Assembly (NCBI GenBank): GCA_018267385.1
Contig: JAFDYN010000018.1
Coordinates: forward strand, 1-50,321
From: Bacteroidota bacterium
GTDB lineage: Bacteria > Bacteroidota > Bacteroidia > Chitinophagales > LD1
DNA: 50,321 nt
Direction of reading: 5' to 3'
The notes under the pieces were generated by a model. It made no database searches. It saw only the letters and a program-made list of their open reading frames with translations, and was not told the origin of the DNA. Shown here one piece after another: positions 16,035-23,767 of this stretch (positions are counted from its first letter, which is position 1; every line of letters begins with the position of its first letter). A program made the position numbers and the translations under genes.

Positions 16035-16745
16035 TCAGATACCCACAAAGCCTCTCACGAAATCTGCCATCTTGGCATTATTCGCCTGGTCAGCCATAAA
16101 CTTATTGATGTCTACCACCTGATAGTCTTTGGGTACATCAAATAACCTGGTATCAGGTTCCATCTTGACCGGGGTCATGGCGAGTGAGCTGCTCTTTGAT
16201 GTCTTTCGGTTGGTCACTTTGCCCTTGAGTATGGCGTTATTGCCATCTTCAGCAGAGTCCCAGAAGCCCGCCAGCCTCAGTACCGGTATGAGGCGCTGCA
16301 TATTGATCTTCAGGTCGGCGGTTTTGATCTCATAGGATAAACTGTCAGCGATAGCTTTTTTGATAGCTGCAGTCTGCTCGCCTATTTTTTCTGTAACTCC
16401 CGTAGTGTGGTAGGCCTGGCTGTAGTGCACTTTGTAGCCCGGCAGGTAGTTGTTCTTTTCATAGAGTGGCAGCACCTTGTCTATATCAAAGATCACAGCG
16501 GTCTTACTACCCTGGTCATTGAGGCAGGTGAGGCTATGATTAGTGATATCGAGTATATAAGCGCTGTATTTAGCCCCTCCGGATACTTTTCGGATGTAGT
16601 ACTTATTGCCTTTGATAAATACCTCGGTATTATTCTGACGGCCGTTTTCATCTTTGTATTCTGTACGCAGCGCACCGGAAAAATCCTGTGCAAACGCGAC
16701 AGACAGCGCAAGTATGAGCGGGAGCAATGCAAAGAGCTTCTTCAT
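16035..16745 (-). CDS. Secreted DUF4412-like protein
   Basis: This 236-aa protein has a clean signal peptide (MKKLFALLPLILALSVAFAQ). The mature part opens with a pattern common in DUF4412-like periplasmic proteins: ALRTEYKD, then EVFIKGNKYYIRKV and YILDITNHSLTCLND. The fold would be beta-rich and LolA-like. Function is unknown. The frame is open much further upstream, but the ATG at 16745 gives the signal peptide and overlaps the dgkA-type gene by 4 bp (ATGA). That suggests translational coupling in a three-gene minus-strand operon with the kinase and glycosyltransferase. Confidence 0.6.
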   Translation of the reverse strand: MKKLFALLPLILALSVAFAQDFSGALRTEYKDENGRQNNTEVFIKGNKYYIRKVSGGAKYSAYILDITNHSLTCLNDQGSKTAVIFDIDKVLPLYEKNNYLPGYKVHYSQAYHTTGVTEKIGEQTAAIKKAIADSLSYEIKTADLKINMQRLIPVLRLAGFWDSAEDGNNAILKGKVTNRKTSKSSSLAMTPVKMEPDTRLFDVPKDYQVVDINKFMADQANNAKMADFVRGFVGI

Positions 16746-17110
16746 ATGAATGGTAAATATTTGGCGAAGATAAGGAAAGCGATGAGTGCGGCAGCTACAG
16801 CGGTGACGAGCACTGCTCCTGCGGCTATATCTTTTATTTTGCCGGCCAGGTGGTGATGGCCTGGTGAGATAAAGTTGACCAGGTCTTCTATGGCAGAGTT
16901 GAAAAGCTCTGCGCAAAGCACCATGCCAAAGCACAAAATGATCCAGCACCACTCCTGCACAGAGATGTGCCAGTACCAGCCCGCTATGCACACGCAGATG
17001 ATAGCCAGCCAATGGATCTTGATATTGAGCTGCTCGCGCGTGGCTATTACGATGCCCTTCCAGGCATAGCCGAAGCTTTTGATCAGTTTGATAGCGCTCT
17101 GAGGGATCAT
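16742..17110 (-). CDS. dgkA: Diacylglycerol kinase / undecaprenol kinase family protein
   Basis: This 122-aa integral membrane kinase of the DgkA family has three hydrophobic segments, the conserved CAELFNSAIEDLVNF motif (Glu residues bind Mg-ATP) and the KDIAAGAVLV motif near the third segment. The family phosphorylates diacylglycerol or, in many Gram-positives and probably others, undecaprenol, recycling the lipid carrier for cell-wall and polysaccharide synthesis. The 4-bp overlaps on both sides (with the glycosyltransferase upstream and the secreted protein downstream) point to one operon. The lipid substrate cannot be told from the sequence. Confidence 0.88.
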   Translation of the reverse strand: MIPQSAIKLIKSFGYAWKGIVIATREQLNIKIHWLAIICVCIAGWYWHISVQEWCWIILCFGMVLCAELFNSAIEDLVNFISPGHHHLAGKIKDIAAGAVLVTAVAAALIAFLIFAKYLPFI

Positions 17111-18189
17111 TTCAATAGTTTGAGTATGATATTCTCCAGGATGTCATTTTCATAGTTAGCATTCTTAAATCCACTATAGAGCTTGACCTTGCTCAGGGCG
17201 CGGTCCAGCCGAAAATCGCGCTGCTCGCGGTAGAGTGCTATACCTTTTTTCTCCAGCTCCCGTGCCAGATAGATCTGCTCGGTCTGGCCGGGTGTAGGCA
17301 CAAATATCGCGCTTTTGCTCAGGCGGGCCAGATCCATGATAGTGCTATAGCCGGAGCGGGATATGACCAGCCCGGTCTGCTGCAGGGCCAGATTGAGCTG
17401 CTCAGCATCCAGATAGTCGGCCTCGTTGAGGCGGCCCCGGGTTTTGATCTCATTGGTGCCGTCAGGTTTACCTCTGACCAGCAGCGAGGTACCTGGGTAC
17501 TCAGCGAGCTGTGAGCGTATGAGGTCTTCAAACTTTGTGCGCTGTGGCTCAGGGCCGGATATCAGTGCCATGATATCGTACTGCTGCTTTACTCCGGCTA
17601 GCTGATGCATACGGGAGAGCTGACCGATATAGCGGCGGTCTACGGTGCCGGAAGCAGAGAGCGCTCCCGTCAGGTTTCGGGCATCCTTGTAGTCGGGCAC
17701 CCAGACACGGTAAAAATGCCTGAGCTGCCTGCGGTTGTAGTAGTTGACAAACGTGCCTAGAAAGTCCAGCATATCCGGCATCTGTATGGTGAGCTGGTGG
17801 GTGATGAGTATGCTACGCACCCTGCGGGAGTAGCACCCGTACCGGTTGTCACTGATCACTATGTCTATGCGCTTCTCACGCACCAGCCGCTCCGTGATCA
17901 CATGCTCCTGGCGGATAGCCTTGGAAAACTTTGGGATCTGCGAAAGCATCTTGGGCATCATGCCGCTATCGCCACGCTGATACACAGGGTCATACGCCGG
18001 CAAAACACAATATTCTATATCGGGAAACTCGCGCCGTAGCATGACCAGCGCATCGCCATCACTGGCCAGGTATACTGTCTGTCCGTAGCGGCGCAGCAGG
18101 TGGATGATGGGGATCATACGGCTGGCGTGGCCTATGCCCCAGTTTAGCACACTGATGAGAAACTTTTTATGCTTGATGTTTTCTTCCAA
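17107..18189 (-). CDS. GT-B glycosyltransferase, MurG/GT28-like
   Basis: This 360-aa protein has a two-Rossmann GT-B layout. The N-terminal motif is LNWGIGHASRMIPIIHLLR (a typical GxGHxxR start of this family), and the C-terminal nucleotide-sugar-binding region has LVISRSGYSTIMDLARL ... FVPTPGQTEQIYLA, as in GT28 enzymes. It probably transfers a sugar to a lipid acceptor; neither donor nor acceptor is defined. The start is a TTG at 18189. No in-frame ATG lies close to the GIGHASR motif, so this non-ATG start is accepted. It overlaps the next gene by 4 bp. Confidence 0.75.
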   Translation of the reverse strand: MEENIKHKKFLISVLNWGIGHASRMIPIIHLLRRYGQTVYLASDGDALVMLRREFPDIEYCVLPAYDPVYQRGDSGMMPKMLSQIPKFSKAIRQEHVITERLVREKRIDIVISDNRYGCYSRRVRSILITHQLTIQMPDMLDFLGTFVNYYNRRQLRHFYRVWVPDYKDARNLTGALSASGTVDRRYIGQLSRMHQLAGVKQQYDIMALISGPEPQRTKFEDLIRSQLAEYPGTSLLVRGKPDGTNEIKTRGRLNEADYLDAEQLNLALQQTGLVISRSGYSTIMDLARLSKSAIFVPTPGQTEQIYLARELEKKGIALYREQRDFRLDRALSKVKLYSGFKNANYENDILENIILKLLK

Positions 18190-18198
18190 CGGGATAAT

Positions 18199-18206
18199 TA
18201 AATTTG
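18199..18206 (+). promoter_or_regulatory. -7 promoter element (TAAATTTG) for the small lipoprotein
   Basis: It is an exact match to TAnnTTTG. A TTG (18173-18175) upstream is a possible -33 element, though its 23-bp spacing is long. Transcription would begin near 18213, about 50 bases before the ATG at 18265. Confidence 0.35.
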
Positions 18207-18264
18207 CCGGAGCGCGTTTTCATATTGCGCCAGCTAAAGTAACTAAAAGCAACCTTTACTTCTT

Positions 18265-18408
18265 ATGTCGGTACCCCGTTTTTATGTCCGCACTGTGATA
18301 GTCGCCGCTATAGCGATCCTGCTCACTGCCACCGCCACGTTGAGTACCGGCTGCGCAGCCAATAAGTGCGACTGCCCCAAGTTTGGCGGGCACAGACTGA
18401 AGCACTGA
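18265..18408 (+). CDS. 47-aa Cys-rich mini-lipoprotein
   Basis: This small gene runs ATG at 18265 to TGA at 18408. Residues 1-29 form a lipoprotein signal peptide with a strongly hydrophobic VIVAAIAILLTATAT core and lipobox STGC (Cys30). The mature peptide is only 18 residues (CAANKCDCPKFGGHRLKH), with two more Cys in a CxC arrangement and two His. That is enough to imagine metal binding, but no function is known to me. A -7 element upstream and the FeoA-domain gene 88 bp downstream support it as a real gene. Confidence 0.6.
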   Translation: MSVPRFYVRTVIVAAIAILLTATATLSTGCAANKCDCPKFGGHRLKH

Positions 18409-18496
18409 TGACCGGTGGATAACTTGTCTATTGACAAAAGCGCCTGAGGCTGTTATCTTACGGTTGTTAGAACCCCTTACACTTAAGTTGCTAGAC

Positions 18497-18742
18497 ATGA
18501 GACCCTTATCCGACCTGCTCCGCGGGGAGTTTGGCTATATCGTAGACCTGACCGACAAAGACCTGATATCACAGTTGTTTGAAGCAGGGTGTTTCCCGGG
18601 AGACCTGATCCGGGTGATAGACAATGATCCGGAGCGTAACTTTATGACCTTCCGCCTGCGCCGGCAGGTGTTTCACCTGGACCGCGCCAAGGCCAGCACG
18701 GTACTGACCAATCCTGTCAGCTACTACTTCTGCCTGAATTGA
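18497..18742 (+). CDS. Stand-alone FeoA-domain protein
   Basis: This 81-aa protein matches the SH3-like FeoA domain: an N-terminal PLSDLLRGEFGYIVDL stretch, a turn at AGCFPGDLIRVIDNDP, and the closing MTFRLRRQVFHLDRAKASTVL. FeoA normally assists the FeoB ferrous-iron transporter, but no feoB is in this window. The open frame extends upstream to 18431; the ATG at 18497 (MRPLSD) gives the family's normal length. A small Cys-rich lipoprotein precedes it. Confidence 0.8.
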   Translation: MRPLSDLLRGEFGYIVDLTDKDLISQLFEAGCFPGDLIRVIDNDPERNFMTFRLRRQVFHLDRAKASTVLTNPVSYYFCLN

Positions 18743-18865
18743 TCCGGAATTTTTATCTCCACCGGAGGTATCTATCCTCTTAGTTTTTCGTATCCATAAC
18801 CGTGTATACTGTGATTTTGACAGTTATGGGATAATTGCAATCTTGCGACGCTTACACGCAGTATT

Positions 18866-19357
18866 ATGGCTATCAAGATATTTATCACCGGAGGGACGTT
18901 TGACAAGGAATATGACGAGATCCACGGCAAGCTTTATTTTAAAAATACGCACCTGCAGGAAATACTCGAGCTGGGCCGATGCGAGCTGGATGTGAATATG
19001 CGTACCCTGATGATGGTAGATAGCCTGGACATGACCGATCAGGACCGTGACCTGATAGTCAACACCTGCCGCCACTGTGAGGAACGAAATATAGTGATCA
19101 CCCACGGTACGGATACTATGGCTGTCACTGCCCGTGCGCTGGGGCAGGCCATCACGGACAAGACAATAGTCCTCACCGGCGCTATCATCCCTTACAAGTT
19201 TGGTAGCTCGGACGGCCTATTCAATCTGGGTACGGCACTGGCCTTTGTCCAGTCTCTGCCTCCCGGTGTCTATGTGGCTATGAATGGTAAATGCTTCACA
19301 TGGGATAATGTGAGGAAAAACAAAAGCAATGGAACTTTTGAGGAAGTCGGGCAATGA
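18866..19357 (+). CDS. Single-domain asparaginase homologue
   Basis: This 163-aa protein is equivalent to the N-terminal half of type I/II L-asparaginases. It retains the catalytic-threonine motif FITGGTFDK (6-14) and the second motif VITHGTDTMAVTA, which holds the Thr-Asp pair. The C-terminal domain that completes the usual 330-aa enzyme is missing, and the sequence ends cleanly after EEVGQ. One-domain members of this family are annotated widely, so this is probably not a truncation. Whether it hydrolyses asparagine is unproven. Confidence 0.75.
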   Translation: MAIKIFITGGTFDKEYDEIHGKLYFKNTHLQEILELGRCELDVNMRTLMMVDSLDMTDQDRDLIVNTCRHCEERNIVITHGTDTMAVTARALGQAITDKTIVLTGAIIPYKFGSSDGLFNLGTALAFVQSLPPGVYVAMNGKCFTWDNVRKNKSNGTFEEVGQ

Positions 19358-19431
19358 CTTATATTTACGATTAGCCAGGGTTTATTTATATTTTTTAGGA
19401 TATCTTAGCTAAAATCAATACATAATCAAGG

Positions 19432-19815
19432 ATGAAGAAGGCATTTTGGATACTGGCCGGCGCTTTTTTGCTGATCGGCTGCTCGCATCAGACAGAGTAT
19501 GTCAATGATCTGACCGGCAGGTGGTACATTTACAAAATAACCCGGGATAATGTGGACCAGACGCACCTGGTCGGTGATTCATTCCAAAACTATAGTATCA
19601 CCTATACCGCTGACGGCAAATACCTGGAAATGAATCCTCAGGGAGCAGACTCCAACATCCGCACAGGGACCTGGGCATTTCAAAATAGCTACGGCCAGCT
19701 GGTCATGACTGATACCGGCAATGTGGCCACTACCTATACCATCTTTAATCTGACGGGTAACCACGTGGAGCTCCTGAAGGATAAGGAAGACCGCTACCTG
19801 AGGAAATTTCAATAA
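19432..19815 (+). CDS. Lipocalin-like lipoprotein A
   Basis: This 127-aa protein has a lipoprotein signal (MKKAFWILAGAFLLIGC, Cys17) followed by a short beta-barrel-like domain of the lipocalin-like type. The pattern is DLTGRWYIYKIT ... YTADGKYLEM ... TGTWAF ... HVELLKD. It shares this layout with the next gene (19845), with a 29-bp gap, so the two are probably a tandem duplication in one operon. The ligand is unknown. Confidence 0.7.
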   Translation: MKKAFWILAGAFLLIGCSHQTEYVNDLTGRWYIYKITRDNVDQTHLVGDSFQNYSITYTADGKYLEMNPQGADSNIRTGTWAFQNSYGQLVMTDTGNVATTYTIFNLTGNHVELLKDKEDRYLRKFQ

Positions 19816-19844
19816 CCGTTTAACCCGGGGCTACATAAATCAGA

Positions 19845-20327
19845 ATGAAAAGAACGATAGGCATACTCTCTGTACTACTCTCCGTGGCCATCATGGGGTG
19901 CAATGAGAAAAAACTGATAAGTGATATTACAGGTGACTGGCATGTGACTAGATACGTAGTAGACGGCAGGGACCAGACACTGGCCTTTGACACCACTCAT
20001 ACGGTGTTTAAATGGAGTTTTAGTGCCGATGGCAAGTACCAAAAGACCTGGACGGACAACCGCATAGGAACTGTCTATACGGTGGATAGCATCCAGCACT
20101 ATGATTCGACCAGTATGACTATGGTCTTTGATAGCACCATCACCACCTCCGCTATCGTTCCCTTCGTATACTACAACAGTGTAAGAGGCGTCTGGGTACT
20201 GATCAATGGCAATAAGTATCTGCAGACAAACGACTCTCTAAGCGCTGTACAATATGAGATAAAGGATCATTCTGCAAAAAGCCTGCATCTCTATAGCGGT
20301 ACAGAGGACTGGTACCTGGCCCAATAA
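19845..20327 (+). CDS. Lipocalin-like lipoprotein B
   Basis: This 160-aa paralogue-like neighbour of the 19432 gene has signal peptide and lipobox IMGC (Cys19), then DITGDWHVTRYVVDG ... FSADGKYQKTW. It is about 30 residues longer, due to an insert with repeated Thr/Asp/Ser residues (DSTSMTMVFDSTITTS). It is followed by a convincing terminator at 20391-20424. Function is unknown. Confidence 0.7.
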   Translation: MKRTIGILSVLLSVAIMGCNEKKLISDITGDWHVTRYVVDGRDQTLAFDTTHTVFKWSFSADGKYQKTWTDNRIGTVYTVDSIQHYDSTSMTMVFDSTITTSAIVPFVYYNSVRGVWVLINGNKYLQTNDSLSAVQYEIKDHSAKSLHLYSGTEDWYLAQ

Positions 20328-20390
20328 AAAAAAGATTTGCTATTATTAAAAAAATTACTATTTTAGTAGTACGTTTTCATAGGTTCAAAA

Positions 20391-20424
20391 GTGGTCGTCA
20401 CCGAAAGGTACGGCCATTTTTTTT
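20391..20424 (+). terminator. Rho-independent terminator
   Basis: The stem gtggtcgt (20391-20398) pairs with acggccat (20410-20417) including a G-U pair, and leads into a run of eight Ts. It ends the two-lipoprotein unit. Confidence 0.75.
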
Positions 20425-20465
20425 GTGTATCATTGTAGGGTATAATCTCTTGGGGGAATATCGCC

Positions 20466-21830
20466 TTGAATAAGTTTTACCAACACTACTACCAATATCA
20501 ATACCTCGACGCTCGCGACCTGGTCCTGGCCCCGATTTTTATCATCCTGATCTATATAGTGGCCAATAGTTTTGTGAAGGGCAAGATCCGGAAAGACCTG
20601 CGTAAATACTTCATCCCGGCACTTTCACTCAAAATGTTTGGTGCGATAGCCTCGGCACTGGTGTATCAATACTACTATAAAGGTGGGGATACGATGGAGT
20701 TTTATACATCTGCCAGCTTTATTTACTCCCTGGTTGGTAGTAAGCCTGTAGACGCCATGCATCTGCTCAGCGCTATGCCGGTATGGCAGCACCCTGAAAC
20801 TGCACAATATGATTTTCTACCTTTCATCTATGATCCTACTACATGGACCATGGTGAGGATAACGGCAATAGTCAATCTTTTTTCTTTTGACTCCTACCTA
20901 GTCATTTCTCTCTATTTCAGTATATTCTCACTTTACTGTAGCTGGAAGTTCTTTATACTATTAGCTGATCTCTATCCGGACCAGACACTCATAAGACGAT
21001 TTGCTTATTGCTTGTTTTATATACCCTCAGTCTTTTTTTGGGGTAGTGGAGTGTTTAAGGATACCTTGACACTAGGTGGCCTTTTTCTGGTATCTTTTAA
21101 TGTTTACGAAATATTCATCCGCCGCAATATCGGTCTTATTCAGATCGGTTGGCTGATCTTTGGATTATACATCATGTATAGCATCCGTCTGTTCTTTCTC
21201 GCCGTTCTACTTCCATGTATCGGTTTTTGGATTTTTGCAGAGTTTCGCGACAGGATCATCAAAAATGAGACACTTAAGACTTTGTCCTTTCCTCTTTTGC
21301 TCGCTCTGTCGAGTATGGTGATCATCTTAGGCTTGAGACGAGTGATGAGCACTGATGAGAACCTGAGTGCAGAAGCGTTGCAGCACAAGGCAGAAGGATT
21401 TCAAAGCTGGCACGGCTCTTTGGGCGGATCTGCATATGACCTGGGTATTACTGATTATAGTATAGGCAGCCTGGTAAAGGTTTTTCCTAAGGCAATCAAT
21501 GTGACATTATTTCGCCCGTACCTCACAGAGGCACACTCGGGGTTTCAGCTCATCACTGCCCTGCAAAGCTTGTTTTTCTTATTGTATCTGTTATATACCA
21601 TCGCTGTAGCGAGGCTGACAGCTATATCTGCTATCACCAAAGACCCCTTGATCCTTTTCTCTTTTACCTTCAGTCTTTTTTATTCATTTGTAGCGGGCTT
21701 TACCAGTTATAACTTTGGAGCACTGGATCGCTACAAGATACCGGCCCTGCCGTTTTTTATGGTGGCCCTGGTCCTGGTCAACTATTATGCAGAGCAAAAA
21801 AAGAAAGGCGTACAGCCGAAGGTCTCCTAG
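20466..21830 (+). CDS. Polytopic membrane protein beside polysaccharide genes
   Basis: This 454-aa protein has about ten to twelve hydrophobic segments and no recognised motif. Notable conserved-looking pieces are the extracytoplasmic loop with GGDTMEFYTSA, the PFIYDPTTWTMVRI stretch, SVFFWGSGVFKDTLTLGG, and the final DRYKIPALPF. Its size, topology and position next to a Wzm/Wzt locus are like those of polymerases/ligases or GT-C enzymes, but this is positional inference. The start is a TTG at 20466; the residues right after it (NKFYQHYYQYQYLDARDLVLAP) look like a natural N-terminus. It overlaps the convergent glycosyltransferase gene by 4 bp. Confidence 0.6.
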   Translation: MNKFYQHYYQYQYLDARDLVLAPIFIILIYIVANSFVKGKIRKDLRKYFIPALSLKMFGAIASALVYQYYYKGGDTMEFYTSASFIYSLVGSKPVDAMHLLSAMPVWQHPETAQYDFLPFIYDPTTWTMVRITAIVNLFSFDSYLVISLYFSIFSLYCSWKFFILLADLYPDQTLIRRFAYCLFYIPSVFFWGSGVFKDTLTLGGLFLVSFNVYEIFIRRNIGLIQIGWLIFGLYIMYSIRLFFLAVLLPCIGFWIFAEFRDRIIKNETLKTLSFPLLLALSSMVIILGLRRVMSTDENLSAEALQHKAEGFQSWHGSLGGSAYDLGITDYSIGSLVKVFPKAINVTLFRPYLTEAHSGFQLITALQSLFFLLYLLYTIAVARLTAISAITKDPLILFSFTFSLFYSFVAGFTSYNFGALDRYKIPALPFFMVALVLVNYYAEQKKKGVQPKVS

Positions 21831-22912
21831 CTAAATAGGGCTATAAAGTTTGGTGTATTACTCATCACGGAGTATTGAGCTTCTATTTTCTGGCGGGCTG
21901 CTCTGCCTGCCCTGATGCGCTGGTCTGCGTCGGCCAGATAGGTCACGATAGCATGCTCCCAGTCAGCATCAGTAGCACAGATCATTCCATTGTCATGGGC
22001 GTCTACTATTTTCAAATTCACCCCTACCGGCGAAACGAGAGCAGGTATTCCCAGACTCATATATTGCAGTGCTTTAAATCCACACTTGCCACGAGCCCAT
22101 GGATCATCTGTCAGTGGCATGAGTCCTATATTAAACTGCAGGAGATCAGCTATCTCTGTTTCTTTATTCCAATGCCTATAGCGCATGGAGCGCAGGTTTG
22201 TCTTGAGCTCCCTGTTTGATATGACCATGAAAATGAAATCGTACTGCTGCTCGAGCCGCATCAGGATGGGGATGATATGGTCCAGATACTGCGCTGTGGA
22301 GTGAGTACCCGTCCAGCCTATCACTATGCGGTCAGTATGCTGGTCTTTCACCTGATTATGCAGGTGCTCTGTGTCTATAGTCGTAGGGTTGACCACTACT
22401 CGGTCGTTATATCGGCGTGCATAGTCGGCCAGATAATCATTGCCACAGGATATACGCCACGACCAGCGGCAGATGGAGGCCACTTTGCCGTGCCATTTTA
22501 GCGCGGCTGCTATCTGGTTATGAGTGGAGGTATTGGATAGCCAGATGGCGTCATCAAAATCATAAATGATCTTTTTGCGCAGTATTTTGGAGATCAGCCA
22601 CTCAAATATGGGAGGCCCGATAGGAGAAGCCTCACGGTGTATAAAAACGAAGTCATATCCAAGTACGCGAAGCAAGTCTAAACACCGCCGGCCAAATCCG
22701 CGGGCGATACCCATGATCTTTTTGAGCGTATGCCCAGGTTTATATAATATGTGCCAGGTATCGTGATCGAGAAAAGGGCTGGTATAAAAAGTAAATCCGC
22801 GAGCGCTCAGGGCTGCATAGTACTGCTCAAAACGAAAGCGCTGAGACGGCGCCTCCCCATGAGGATAGGGTACGATAAAGTATATTTTGAGCAGGTGGGT
22901 GGTATCTACCAT
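21827..22912 (-). CDS. GT4-like glycosyltransferase
   Basis: This 361-aa protein has a GT-B layout. The N-terminal part has the SQRFRFEQYYAALSARGF acceptor-side motif, and the middle has IYDFDDAIWL and IGWTGTHSTAQYL. The C-terminal donor site has the ALQYMSLGIPALVSPVGVN pattern in place of the usual E-x7-E. It would add one sugar to the growing repeat or chain at the cytoplasmic face. It is the last gene of the minus-strand polysaccharide run, 9 bp after the oxygenase gene. Confidence 0.85.
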   Translation of the reverse strand: MVDTTHLLKIYFIVPYPHGEAPSQRFRFEQYYAALSARGFTFYTSPFLDHDTWHILYKPGHTLKKIMGIARGFGRRCLDLLRVLGYDFVFIHREASPIGPPIFEWLISKILRKKIIYDFDDAIWLSNTSTHNQIAAALKWHGKVASICRWSWRISCGNDYLADYARRYNDRVVVNPTTIDTEHLHNQVKDQHTDRIVIGWTGTHSTAQYLDHIIPILMRLEQQYDFIFMVISNRELKTNLRSMRYRHWNKETEIADLLQFNIGLMPLTDDPWARGKCGFKALQYMSLGIPALVSPVGVNLKIVDAHDNGMICATDADWEHAIVTYLADADQRIRAGRAARQKIEAQYSVMSNTPNFIALFS

Positions 22913-22921
22913 GCACTACAG

Positions 22922-23710
22922 TTAGCCCTTATTGATATTGATGCGCTCCAGAAAGGCTTTGACACCAGAGTTGAATCGTTTCAGCTGGCCTGTGGCGCCT
23001 TCGGTATTGACATATATAGTATTGTGCTCAGCCGCGATCTGGTCTGCCGGCCTGTCTGCAGTATAGTAGTAAGTAGCTATAGATTTTCTATTGATTCCGG
23101 CAGGAGTATTGAGTGGCTTCGGATGCCCGTGAAAGGATACCTCACTGGTCTCAAATATGACGCATCTATTGAAAAGCGGAGCGATCTTTGCGATCTGATT
23201 CATTTGCCCGTTGCTCAGGTCCCACAGCTCGAGATGGCCTTCGTATTCGTCTTTCCAATCCTTATTCATATAGACCAATACATTCATGCGCCGGTGATAT
23301 TTGGTAGTAGGATGGATATTATAGTCTACATGCACATTGAGAAAGGCTCCTGCGATAGACTGATGCAGTCCTCCACCGAAAAGTTCCTCATCTCCGAGTA
23401 TGGCGGGTATGCCGGTCACCTGCTCCAGCCAACCAGTGAAATCCACGGAGTTCATTTCTCTGAAAACTGTATCCAGCACTGAGCCTGCTTCAAATTTAGT
23501 TTTAGCAAACTTATTTTTCTGATCTACATACGTAGTGCCGTCCCACTTGCCATCTGTGATGGCAGGATAGTTTTGATAAATGAGATCAGCTTTGGCAGGA
23601 TAGAAAAAATTTTCAAACATCACGTAGCGGAAGGGCTTTGCCGGATCGTTGAAATCGGCTCTGATCCCATCCAGCCTGCTTTGCAGGCTTTCCATATCGA
23701 TATACTCCAT
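22922..23710 (-). CDS. 2OG-Fe(II) oxygenase
   Basis: This 262-aa protein is of the prolyl-4-hydroxylase-like superfamily. The iron ligands are visible: HVD (H127, D129) and a distal His in SFHGHPKPL (H194 or H196). The 2-oxoglutarate-binding Arg follows in NRKSIATYYY. The frame is open from a TTG at 23731, but a promoter-like TATATTTG overlaps that point and the ATG at 23710 is preferred. In polysaccharide loci such enzymes may hydroxylate or otherwise modify a sugar or lipid; the substrate is not known. It follows the acyltransferase by about 57 bp. Confidence 0.75.
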   Translation of the reverse strand: MEYIDMESLQSRLDGIRADFNDPAKPFRYVMFENFFYPAKADLIYQNYPAITDGKWDGTTYVDQKNKFAKTKFEAGSVLDTVFREMNSVDFTGWLEQVTGIPAILGDEELFGGGLHQSIAGAFLNVHVDYNIHPTTKYHRRMNVLVYMNKDWKDEYEGHLELWDLSNGQMNQIAKIAPLFNRCVIFETSEVSFHGHPKPLNTPAGINRKSIATYYYTADRPADQIAAEHNTIYVNTEGATGQLKRFNSGVKAFLERININKG

Positions 23711-23728
23711 GAGTTTTATTTTATAGCT

Positions 23729-23736
23729 CAAATATA
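23729..23736 (-). promoter_or_regulatory. Possible internal -7 promoter element (TATATTTG)
   Basis: On the minus strand this is an exact TAnnTTTG. Transcription would start near 23722, 12 bases before the ATG at 23710. No good -33 box is seen, so it may be a secondary promoter or chance. Confidence 0.3.
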
Positions 23737-23767
23737 TGCATCATACTGCAATTGCAGATTCTTTTGA

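Noticed and set aside
16745..17012. N-terminal extension of the DUF4412-like protein
   Set aside because: The extension overlaps the kinase gene in another frame and would bury the signal peptide.
18866..19357. Truncated asparaginase pseudogene
   Set aside because: The downstream sequence shows no leftover C-terminal domain, the end is clean, and one-domain homologues exist, so it is treated as an intact gene.
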